Shown in pieces: positions 1-5,378 of a stretch of 5,378 nucleotides of DNA; the stretch's first letter is position 1; each line of letters starts with the position of its first letter. This DNA is from Chitinophaga pinensis (GTDB taxonomy: Bacteria; Bacteroidota; Bacteroidia; Chitinophagales; Chitinophagaceae), in contig CALQKL020000159.1 of the NCBI GenBank assembly GCA_943331145.2, positions 1 through 5,378 of the forward strand. The letters run 5' to 3'. The position numbers were made by a program, and so were the translations under genes. The notes beneath the pieces are model-generated. The model worked only from the letters and a program-made list of their open reading frames with translations, was not told where the DNA came from and made no database searches.

Positions 1-763
1 AATTTCTACTACTAAACTTCGATAACAACCTCAATATTTCCATATATAACCATACAAAAGTTACCATTAAACCGAAAGCGCCGTACCATTCCATATATTT
101 TGGAGCGCCCATTTCGGCACCTTGCTCAATCATATCGAAATCTAAAATCAAATTCAAAGCTGCAATTGCCACAATAACCAATGAAAACCCAATACCCAAT
201 GGACCACCCCCATTTACAAACGACATGGTTTCATTAATATTTACGCTAAACATTCTTAAAATCATGATGGCGAAATAAAATAAGGCGATACCTACGGTAG
301 CTGTGATTAAAATAGACTTAAACTTTTCAGTAGCTTTAATGATGCGCATAGCATAAAGAAAATACATACCGATACCAACAGAAAACGTTAAACCAACCGC
401 TTGCATCACAATTCCAGGATAAGCTTGGTTAAAAAATGAAGAAACCGCACCTATAAATAAGCCTTCTAATAATGCGTAAAGTGGTGCCAAAAATGGAGCC
501 CACTCTTTTTTAAAAATTAACACGATGGCAATGACCAATCCGCCAATTGCACCGCCAAGTATCATCGGCATTACGTTTGCGCCTGCATTATCGGCTTCTT
601 TCCAAGAATAAAATGCCGAGCCCATCAGCATTAGCAACATAAAGCCAAATTTATTCAATGTACCCTTGATGGTCATTGCATTTTCGTCGGTAATAGTAGT
701 GATTGTTGTACTTCTGAATTTATTTTCAGCAAGTGTAGGATTTCCAGATTTGAATAGTGACAT
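1..763 (-). CDS. Bax inhibitor-1/YccA family membrane protein (C-terminal end cut by window edge)
   Basis: Reading the minus strand from ATG at 763-761 gives 254 uninterrupted codons that run off the left edge. The last visible residues follow a WLYMEILRLLSKF motif typical of the family's C terminus, so only a few residues and the stop are probably missing. The protein has a short polar N terminus (about 1-35) with an early NPTL motif, then about seven hydrophobic segments (roughly 36-54, 64-84, 92-110, 117-138, 150-171, 189-207, 228-247). Family signatures are YPGIVMQAV (115-123), DFDMIEQG (208-215) and KYMEWYGAFGLMVT (222-235). These fit the bacterial BaxI_1-type branch of the BI-1 superfamily, integral inner-membrane proteins linked elsewhere to calcium leak or stress. 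The acidic residues D208, D210 and E213 lie where relatives carry pH-sensing carboxylates; that role is inferred. It is divergent from pheS and the start has an A-rich leader. Family assignment is firm, physiological role unknown. Confidence 0.9.
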   Translation of the reverse strand, partial: MSLFKSGNPTLAENKFRSTTITTITDENAMTIKGTLNKFGFMLLMLMGSAFYSWKEADNAGANVMPMILGGAIGGLVIAIVLIFKKEWAPFLAPLYALLEGLFIGAVSSFFNQAYPGIVMQAVGLTFSVGIGMYFLYAMRIIKATEKFKSILITATVGIALFYFAIMILRMFSVNINETMSFVNGGGPLGIGFSLVIVAIAALNLILDFDMIEQGAEMGAPKYMEWYGAFGLMVTFVWLYMEILRLLSKFSSRN

Positions 764-778
764 AGTTATATTTTTTCT

Positions 779-786
779 TAAAGTTA
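779..786 (-). promoter_or_regulatory. Candidate -7 element for the BI-1 family gene
   Basis: On the minus strand this reads TAACTTTA, one base away from the Bacteroidota -7 consensus TAnnTTTG. It lies 15 bases before the BI-1 ATG, which would give a very short A-rich leader. No convincing -33 TTTG is seen at the expected distance, so this is a weak call. Confidence 0.3.
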
Positions 787-836
787 TAGAAAAAAATAAT
801 TCAAAAAATCAATCTTACATTTTAAAAAATGCCCAT

Positions 837-844
837 TACCTTTG
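837..844 (+). promoter_or_regulatory. Bacteroidota-type -7 promoter element of pheS
   Basis: The bases read TACCTTTG followed by C, an exact match to the Bacteroidota primary sigma factor -7 consensus TAnnTTTG. The -33 region (about 813-820) has only a weak TTAC-like match. Transcription would be expected to begin about 4-8 bases after the element, near 848-852, on top of the first in-frame pheS ATG (849). The position is therefore relevant to which pheS start codon is used. Confidence 0.55.
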
Positions 845-848
845 CCGC

Positions 849-1880
849 ATGAACGATTTAATGACTCAAATTGAGCAAAATAAAAAGGAAATCGAATCTT
901 CAGTTGTTACCAATAAAGAAGAACTGGAAGCATTTCGCATAAAATATTTAGGCACAAAGGGCATTGTAAAAGCCATCATGGGCGAAATGAAAAACGTGCC
1001 AGTTGAACAAAAAAAAGATGCCGGACAACTTTTGAACGAGTTTAAGTTGTTTACAGAAGCGGCATTTGAGCGTTTTTCTAGTTTGGTTGAAACCAAAGGG
1101 GATCAGGCAGATATCAATATGGATTTAAGTTTGCCGGGTCAGCCAATAAATTTAGGTGCGCGTCATCCCATCAGTATTGTACACAATAAAATTATTTCAA
1201 TATTTCAACGCTTGGGTTTTTCGGTTGCCGAAGGTCCAGAAATAGAAGACGATTGGCATAATTTTACCGCATTAAATCTACCAGAAAATCATCCTGCAAG
1301 AGATATGCAGGACACTTTTTACATCAGCCAAAATCCAGATTGGCTATTGCGCACACATACCAGCAGTGCGCAAATTAGGGCAATGGAAAAAGGCGAATTG
1401 CCTTTGAGAATTATTTGTCCAGGAAGGGTGTATAGAAACGAAACCATAAGTGCAAGAGCGCATTGCTTTTTCAATCAAGTGGAAGGTTTATACATTGCAG
1501 AAAATGTATCTTTTGCAGATCTCAAGCAAACCCTTTACTTTTTTGTAAAAGAAATGTTTGGCGAAAATGTAAAGGTTCGTTTCCGTCCTTCATATTTTCC
1601 ATTTACCGAACCAAGTGCCGAAATGGACATCAGTTGTTTGATTTGTGGTGGCGAAGGTTGTAGCGTTTGCAAAAGAACGGGCTGGGTAGAAATTTTAGGT
1701 TGTGGAATGGTACACCCTTCCGTGCTTGATAACTGTGGGATTGACAGTAAAAAATATACCGGCTTTGCATTTGGAATGGGCATCGAAAGAATTACCATGT
1801 TAACCTATCAAGTAAAAGACTTGAGGTTGTTCAGTGAGAATGATGTTCGATTTTTAAAACAATTTACTTCAGCAATTTAA
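849..1880 (+). CDS. pheS: Phenylalanine--tRNA ligase alpha subunit
   Basis: PheS is the catalytic subunit of the cytoplasmic alpha2beta2 class II synthetase that charges tRNA-Phe. From ATG 849 it has 343 residues, close to the usual bacterial length. An N-terminal helical tRNA-binding arm (about 1-90, with FRIKYLGTKG at 29-38) precedes the catalytic core. Class II motif 1 lies around 123-158 (GFSVAEGPEIEDD and the HPARDMQDTFY segment), motif 2 at 193-213 (RVYRNE, then HCFFNQVEG) and motif 3 at 305-318 (GFAFGMGIERITML). Phe-pocket residues FTEPS are at 252-256 and the size-gating alanine is A307. An insert at 263-274 carries two CxxC pairs (C263/C266 and C271/C274). The frame stays open upstream to 666, but that part is antisense to the BI-1 gene and is not family sequence. 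ATG 861 (339 aa) is an equally plausible start because the promoter element at 837-844 puts the transcript start near 849. The partner pheT is not in the window, so the subunit genes are unlinked here. Confidence 0.97.
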   Translation: MNDLMTQIEQNKKEIESSVVTNKEELEAFRIKYLGTKGIVKAIMGEMKNVPVEQKKDAGQLLNEFKLFTEAAFERFSSLVETKGDQADINMDLSLPGQPINLGARHPISIVHNKIISIFQRLGFSVAEGPEIEDDWHNFTALNLPENHPARDMQDTFYISQNPDWLLRTHTSSAQIRAMEKGELPLRIICPGRVYRNETISARAHCFFNQVEGLYIAENVSFADLKQTLYFFVKEMFGENVKVRFRPSYFPFTEPSAEMDISCLICGGEGCSVCKRTGWVEILGCGMVHPSVLDNCGIDSKKYTGFAFGMGIERITMLTYQVKDLRLFSENDVRFLKQFTSAI

Positions 1881-1894
1881 AACCAACCTATAAT

Positions 1895-3637
1895 ATGAAA
1901 AAAATCAAGATTTTATTGTTTACTGTACTATCATTTCAGTTTCTAAACGCTCAAAAAGCTTCCGTTACTTGGGGTGAGGAATTTAAAATGAGAAAAGGCA
2001 GTACCGATTTGGAAGTTGTTTTCGCCGACAATACTGGGGTTTATGTGAAAGAATCACACATGGCTTTGAAGTCGTATTTTGTAATTGGAGCCACCATGCG
2101 CGAGTCGGCTACTTTAATTAAATTGGATAAAAATCTAACCGAAGTTTATCGTCAGGATTTTAATAAAGAATTAAACGGGAAAGAATACGAACGATTCTTT
2201 TTCTTAAAAGAAAAACTTTTTGTGCTTGCTTCAAAATATGAAAGAAAAGAAAAAAAGCTCACGTTATTTGCTGCTCAAGCAAACAAAAATAGTGGTGAAT
2301 TAATTGGTGAATGGACCGAAATTACCAATTGGCAAAAAGAGGAAAAAGGAGATGATATCAATTTCAACATAACATACAATGCAGATAGCACTAAAATGGT
2401 GATTGTTAGTTCTGTAGAAGGGAATGGCAAAAACAATTATGAGGTTAGAGAGTTTGATAATAAATTAAAACAAATCGGAAAGTCGATTGCCATAACCAAT
2501 GAATTTGAAGTGAAAACCTATCAATTAGAAGATGTGTTGTATATCTCTAATGGAAATGTAGTAATGGTTGGAAGGGTATACGAATATCAGGAAGGGAAAA
2601 AGAAAAAATCACGCTTTCTAGATTTTTTAAAATACAACATCAGAATATACAGTCCGCAAGGTGCATTGGTAAAAGAAATCAACACAGAAATTACAGGAAA
2701 ATGGTTGATTAGCACAAAAGTGATTCAAATTCCACAGCGTGATTTGGTAATATCTGCTTTCTACAGCAATGAAAAAAGAGGAAATGAAATCAATGGTATT
2801 TTAGTACAAAGAATTAACCCTACAACTGGAGAAGTTATCAATACAAGCTCTAAAGAAATCAATACCAGTTTGATTACCAAACTAGATGAAACACCTGAAG
2901 AAAATGGTGATGAAGAAAGTCGTTCTGAAAGAAGAGAAAGAGAGAAACTTGAAAAAATTCAAAATGAAGAAGATGGCTTTTCAAAGTATATGAAATTTAG
3001 AAACTTCTTATACACTCCTGATAGTGGATTGGTAATCCTTGCAGAGAAATACCACCATTATGAATATTCTACAACCACTTATTCTGGTGGTGTTGGTGGT
3101 GGAATGGGAGCGTCAAGAACTACCTACTATCAAGTGTATGAGTGTGGTGATATTATGATGACAAAAGTTGACACAAAAGGCGACATAACTTGGTTTCATG
3201 TTTTACCAAAACAACAACGTGAAGTTATTCAAACTGGATCAAACTCTGGTTTTGGTGGAATTTCATTTAGTTTAGGAAGTAATTTCTTTAATGCTTCAGA
3301 ATCAAACATGCCTTTTTATGCTGGTTTTGGCGTCTTGGCAGGCAATAGCACAGCATCAATTATTTTCAACGACCATAAGAAGAATTTAACTACGTTAGAG
3401 CTTGGACAAAGACTAAGAAAAATGAGTTACTTCAGAAAATCGGAATGTTTTTCAGTTGATTTAGATTTAATAACGGGAAAATATACACGCAGTATTTTAT
3501 TTAGCAATGATGATGTGCCAACAGCAATGCCAAGATTGGCTTCTGGATTAGGAAAAGATTTATACATTGTTGGAAAAGAAGATAGAATGTTGGGTAAATC
3601 AAAAATTGCGATTGCAAAAGTGAGTTTGAAGAAATAG
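1895..3637 (+). CDS. Secreted protein of unknown function, possible beta-propeller-like fold
   Basis: I do not recognise a named family. The 580-residue product begins with a clear Sec signal peptide: MKKIK, a hydrophobic core (about 6-17), then LNA|QKA, giving a likely cut after A19. It has no lipobox cysteine and no recognisable type IX secretion C-terminal domain (it ends KVSLKK), so a periplasmic soluble location is most likely. Beta-strand-like segments recur, each with a polar turn followed by a strand: LDKNLTEVYRQ (77-87), FDNKLKQIG (187-195), YSPQGALVKEI (252-262), INPTTGEVI (307-315), VDTKGDITWF (425-434) and DLITGKYTRS (524-533). This suggests a propeller-type repeat protein, which is inference only. 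Between repeats lie a highly charged stretch (about 331-361, rich in E, R and K) and a glycine-rich patch (398-405). The start lies 14 bases after the pheS stop, so read-through transcription from pheS is likely. Confidence 0.85.
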   Translation: MKKIKILLFTVLSFQFLNAQKASVTWGEEFKMRKGSTDLEVVFADNTGVYVKESHMALKSYFVIGATMRESATLIKLDKNLTEVYRQDFNKELNGKEYERFFFLKEKLFVLASKYERKEKKLTLFAAQANKNSGELIGEWTEITNWQKEEKGDDINFNITYNADSTKMVIVSSVEGNGKNNYEVREFDNKLKQIGKSIAITNEFEVKTYQLEDVLYISNGNVVMVGRVYEYQEGKKKKSRFLDFLKYNIRIYSPQGALVKEINTEITGKWLISTKVIQIPQRDLVISAFYSNEKRGNEINGILVQRINPTTGEVINTSSKEINTSLITKLDETPEENGDEESRSERREREKLEKIQNEEDGFSKYMKFRNFLYTPDSGLVILAEKYHHYEYSTTTYSGGVGGGMGASRTTYYQVYECGDIMMTKVDTKGDITWFHVLPKQQREVIQTGSNSGFGGISFSLGSNFFNASESNMPFYAGFGVLAGNSTASIIFNDHKKNLTTLELGQRLRKMSYFRKSECFSVDLDLITGKYTRSILFSNDDVPTAMPRLASGLGKDLYIVGKEDRMLGKSKIAIAKVSLKK

Positions 3638-3642
3638 TAGGG

Positions 3643-3670
3643 GTAGGGGTTGCATATTTTCAACCCTTAC
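3643..3670 (+). terminator. Hairpin just downstream of the secreted-protein gene, possible terminator
   Basis: Arms GTAGGGGTTG (3643-3652) and CAACCCTTAC (3661-3670) form a 10-bp RNA stem (nine Watson-Crick pairs and one G-U) with an 8-base loop, starting 5 bases after the stop codon. No T-run follows, so it is not a canonical intrinsic terminator. The 3' arm can instead pair with AAGGTTG at 3673-3679 through a shorter stem with one bulge. Position supports transcript-end formation or 3'-end protection; function is inferred. Confidence 0.4.
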
Positions 3671-3720
3671 AAAAGGTTGAATTTAGTTCCAATATAAGAA
3701 TTGTGGTTTGACATTTTTTT

Positions 3721-3754
3721 ATAGCCCACCGTTTTAACGATGGGTGTACGATAA
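3721..3754 (+). repeat. REP-like palindrome, copy 1
   Basis: ATAG (3721-3724) sits at the 5' foot of the hairpin. The stem CCCACCGTT pairs with AACGATGGG (3725-3744), with a single C/A mismatch at 3729/3740, and the loop is TT. The tail is TGTACGATAA. This is the only copy with a damaged stem. Confidence 0.75.
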
Positions 3755-3823
3755 AATCAAAAGCTTGGAAACGTTTAAAAAACATTTTAAATCATTTCGA
3801 ATTTAGATGGTTTGATATTTTTT

Positions 3824-3857
3824 ATAGCCCACCGTTTCAACGGTGGGTGTACGATAA
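3824..3857 (+). repeat. REP-like palindrome, copy 2
   Basis: ATAG (3824-3827) is followed by a perfect 9-bp inverted repeat, CCCACCGTT and AACGGTGGG (3828-3847), with a TC loop. The tail TGTACGATAA is identical to that of copy 1. Confidence 0.8.
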
Positions 3858-3923
3858 TTCAAAAGGAATTAATTCGATTTAAAAAATTATTTCGAATTTC
3901 TAAATATTGGGGGAACAATTCTC

Positions 3924-3957
3924 ATAGCCCACCGTTAAAACGGTGGGTTTACAATAT
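3924..3957 (+). repeat. REP-like palindrome, copy 3
   Basis: ATAG (3924-3927) is followed by a perfect 9-bp inverted repeat, CCCACCGTT and AACGGTGGG (3928-3947), with an AA loop. The tail has diverged to TTTACAATAT. Stem bases match copy 2 exactly while loop and flanks differ. Confidence 0.78.
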
Positions 3958-3990
3958 TATAGAAAGGATAAATTCAATACCAATTAAGTA

Positions 3991-4030
3991 TTTTTTTAAT
4001 TTTTGACTTTTTAATTTTTAATTTTTTTTT
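3991..4030 (+). repeat. T-rich tract with 7-9-base periodicity before the dehydrogenase start
   Basis: The tract is built of T-runs separated by AA or GAC at 7-9-base spacing (TTTTTGAC, TTTTTAA, TTTTTAA) and ends in nine consecutive T (4022-4030), one base before the ATG at 4032. It contains TAATTTTTG (3997-4005), one base longer than the TAnnTTTG promoter element, so a degenerate promoter is possible but unproven. The usual A-rich translation leader is missing here. Confidence 0.45.
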
Positions 4031-4031
4031 C

Positions 4032-4880
4032 ATGATCAACAAAATATGTGTAACAGGAGCAGGAACCATGGGAAGTGGAATTGCGTTATGTGCTGCTCAA
4101 AACGAATATCATACCATCTTGTTTGATACCAATGAAACCGTTATTGCGAATGCTCAAAAAAGCATCAATAAAAATTTAGACACGCTTGTAGAAAAAAATA
4201 AAATTAGCGAAGGAGACAAATCTGATATACTTCAACGTTTGATTTTTACAACTAAAATTGAAGATTGTATTGCCCCATTAATCATCGAAGCCATAGTTGA
4301 AAAAGCAGACATTAAAATCAATTTATTCAATCAATTGGCGGCAATTAATGAGCGATCTACCATTTTTGCCAGCAACACCTCATCGCTTTCAATAAATCTA
4401 TTGCAGCAAGGCATTTCAAATCCTGAGCGCGTAGCTGGTTTGCATTTTTTCAACCCAGCACAAATCATGAAATTGGTTGAAGTGGTTAAAGCCGAAAAAA
4501 CATCGGATGATGTAATTTCTACGCTGATGCAACTTTGTTTAAGCCTCAAAAAAACACCCGTGCTTTGCATTGATGCGCCAGGCTTTATTGTAAATAGAGT
4601 GGCACGTCATTATTATTTAGAAGCCATGAAATTGGTGGAACAGAATTTGGCGACCATGGATACTGTCGATGAAATTATGGAAGCAACAGGATTTAAAATG
4701 GGACCATTTAAATTAATGGATTTAATTGGAAACGATATCAATCTTGCCGTAACTACTTCTTTATATGAAGCATTTAATCACGAACTTCGTTTTGAACCTT
4801 CTACTTTACAAATCAAAAAAGTAAAAAATAACGAGTTGGGCAGAAAAACGGGGAAAGGATTTTATGATTATGCCAAGTAA
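4032..4880 (+). CDS. hbd: 3-hydroxybutyryl-CoA dehydrogenase (3-hydroxyacyl-CoA dehydrogenase family)
   Basis: This 282-residue protein has the standard length and two-domain layout of a stand-alone cytoplasmic 3-hydroxyacyl-CoA dehydrogenase, which interconverts 3-hydroxyacyl-CoA and 3-ketoacyl-CoA using NAD(P). The N-terminal Rossmann domain has GAGTMG at 9-14 and an acidic residue, D32, ending strand 2, which favours NAD over NADP. The catalytic His-Glu pair is H138 (in GLHFFNP) and E150 (in KLVEVV), with S117 and N188 at the spacing of the active-site Ser and Asn in the human enzyme. The C-terminal helical domain begins near PGFIVNRV (183-190) and ends with the typical GRKTGKGFYDY. Substrate range (C4 versus longer or aromatic chains, as in PaaH) cannot be read from sequence, so the symbol follows the usual family naming. 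No thiolase, enoyl-CoA hydratase or acyl-CoA dehydrogenase is adjacent, so the pathway is open: short-chain fatty-acid, branched-chain amino-acid or polyhydroxybutyrate metabolism. Confidence 0.93.
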   Translation: MINKICVTGAGTMGSGIALCAAQNEYHTILFDTNETVIANAQKSINKNLDTLVEKNKISEGDKSDILQRLIFTTKIEDCIAPLIIEAIVEKADIKINLFNQLAAINERSTIFASNTSSLSINLLQQGISNPERVAGLHFFNPAQIMKLVEVVKAEKTSDDVISTLMQLCLSLKKTPVLCIDAPGFIVNRVARHYYLEAMKLVEQNLATMDTVDEIMEATGFKMGPFKLMDLIGNDINLAVTTSLYEAFNHELRFEPSTLQIKKVKNNELGRKTGKGFYDYAK

Positions 4881-4884
4881 AAAA

Positions 4885-4945
4885 TCAAAAGTGAAAATTC
4901 AAAAAATGGATTGAGCATTTTAACTTTTGCATTTTGACTTTTAAA
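4885..4945. repeat. Opposed 7-base repeats between the dehydrogenase and SDR genes
   Basis: Three A-rich heptamers (TCAAAAG, TGAAAAT, TCAAAAA; 4885-4905) face four T-rich heptamers (TTTTAAC, TTTTGCA, TTTTGAC, TTTTAAA; 4918-4945) across a 12-base centre. The arms are imperfectly complementary and could fold into a long AT-rich hairpin, possibly ending the dehydrogenase transcript. TAACTTTTG (4921-4929) is one base longer than the TAnnTTTG promoter element and may be a weak promoter for the next gene. Confidence 0.5.
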
Positions 4946-4956
4946 TTACCAAAATA

Positions 4957-5378
4957 ATGACTCATCAAAAATATCATTTGGTTACTGGCGCATCCGGCTT
5001 ATTGGGTGCCGAATTGGTGAATCAATTATTGAAAGAGGGTAAAAAAGTAAAAGCAGTTTATCATCAACATCCAATTGCTTCAACCGGTAATGAAAATCTA
5101 ATGCCCATTCAATGTGATTTACTTGATGTAATTCAACTTGAAGAAATCATGGAAAATGTAGATTATGTATATCATTGCGCTGGATTTATCAGCTACTCAC
5201 CTAAACACAGAGCACAACTTTATAGCATCAATTACGAGACTACTGCCAATGTAGTAAATGCTTGTTTATCTGCGAACATAAAAAAGCTGGTTCATGTGAG
5301 TTCTGTAGCCGCACTTGGGAAAAATATAAAAAACAAATTGGTTGACGAAACCTTACAATGGACGAATGATGCCAATGG
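4957..5378 (+). CDS. NAD-dependent epimerase/dehydratase (extended SDR) family protein, 3' end cut off
   Basis: From ATG 4957 (leader ACCAAAATA) 140 codons are visible before the right edge; family members are usually 310-350 residues, so somewhat under half is present. The N-terminal Rossmann fold has the extended-SDR glycine motif TGASGLLG (10-17, GxxGxxG), CDLLD at 53-57 (the strand whose Asp contacts the adenine), VDYVYHCAG at 68-76 (the NAG-like motif), an N92 contact in SINYETTANVV, and VHVSSVAALG at 112-121, where S115 or S116 would be the catalytic serine. The YxxxK motif falls outside the window. The pattern resembles the dihydroflavonol-reductase/nucleoside-sugar-epimerase side of the family; substrate cannot be inferred. 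It follows the dehydrogenase gene by 76 bases on the same strand, and the opposed heptamer repeats between them make strict co-transcription uncertain. Confidence 0.88.
   Translation, partial: MTHQKYHLVTGASGLLGAELVNQLLKEGKKVKAVYHQHPIASTGNENLMPIQCDLLDVIQLEEIMENVDYVYHCAGFISYSPKHRAQLYSINYETTANVVNACLSANIKKLVHVSSVAALGKNIKNKLVDETLQWTNDAN

Larger units (their letters stand above)
3704..3984 (+). repeat. Tandem array of three REP-like palindrome units, about 100 bp each
   Basis: Most of the 394-base gap between the secreted-protein gene and the dehydrogenase gene is three head-to-tail degenerate units. Each has a 34-bp conserved core (ATAG, a 9-bp-stem palindrome, then a tail like TGTACGATAA), and core starts are 103 and 100 bases apart. 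Similarity extends beyond the cores: TGGTTTGA precedes units 1 and 2 (3704 and 3808), and TCAAAAG, TTTAAAAAA and ATTTCGAATTT recur in the spacers after units 1 and 2. After unit 3 the spacer is more decayed. This looks like duplication of a longer ancestral unit. All copies have the same orientation. No transposase gene is in the window. No credible protein is encoded here. Confidence 0.8.

Noticed and set aside
666..848. Upstream in-frame extension of pheS (61 extra codons from ATG 666).
   Set aside because: It is antisense to the start of the well-supported BI-1 family gene, reads as non-family sequence, and lies before the TAnnTTTG promoter element. It is an open frame by chance.
3721..3957. 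CRISPR array.
   Set aside because: Only three repeats, with spacers of about 66-69 bp that are homologous to each other instead of unique, and no cas genes nearby.
3812..4006. Small 64-codon open frame on the plus strand.
   Set aside because: It lies across palindrome copies 2 and 3, and its residues simply translate the repeats (HRFNGGC and SPPLKRW). There is no start context or recognisable domain.
4331..4570. Minus-strand open frame within the dehydrogenase gene, with similar shadows inside pheS and the secreted-protein gene.
   Set aside because: They are fully antisense to strongly supported coding sequence and show no motifs of their own.
4032..5378. A dedicated operon or new pathway formed by the dehydrogenase and SDR genes.
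   Set aside because: Both are common families, the 76-bp gap holds repeat and hairpin sequence, and no partner enzyme is present to define a shared substrate.

Overview
The window reads as chromosomal DNA of a Bacteroidota bacterium (Flavobacteriia/Sphingobacteriia-like). The evidence is AT-rich composition, A/T-rich start contexts without Shine-Dalgarno motifs, a TAnnTTTG-type promoter element before pheS, a PheS with the four-cysteine insert that I associate with this phylum, and an Ala-Gln signal-peptide junction in the secreted protein. No tRNA, rRNA, CRISPR array or complete transposon is visible.

Layout. Bases 1-763 (minus strand) hold nearly all of a Bax inhibitor-1/YccA-type membrane protein whose stop lies just beyond the left edge. 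An 85-bp divergent intergenic region follows. pheS (phenylalanyl-tRNA synthetase alpha subunit, about 849-1880) comes next, and 14 bp after it a 580-aa secreted protein of unknown function (1895-3637). Bases 3638-4031 are non-coding: a hairpin just after the gene, three tandem copies of a REP-like palindrome at about 100-bp spacing, and a T-rich tract with roughly 7-base periodicity. Then come a 3-hydroxybutyryl-CoA dehydrogenase (4032-4880), a 76-bp gap with more 7-base repeats, and the 5' part of an extended short-chain dehydrogenase/epimerase (4957 to the right edge).

The genes look like ordinary housekeeping and metabolic neighbours, not one dedicated pathway. The pheS/secreted-protein pair may be co-transcribed because of the short gap. 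The dehydrogenase and the SDR gene share a strand and both bind NAD(P) through Rossmann folds, but nothing visible ties them to one reaction sequence. The most notable item is the palindrome array, which resembles elements mobilised by REP-associated tyrosine transposases. I see no convincing new multi-gene system here.
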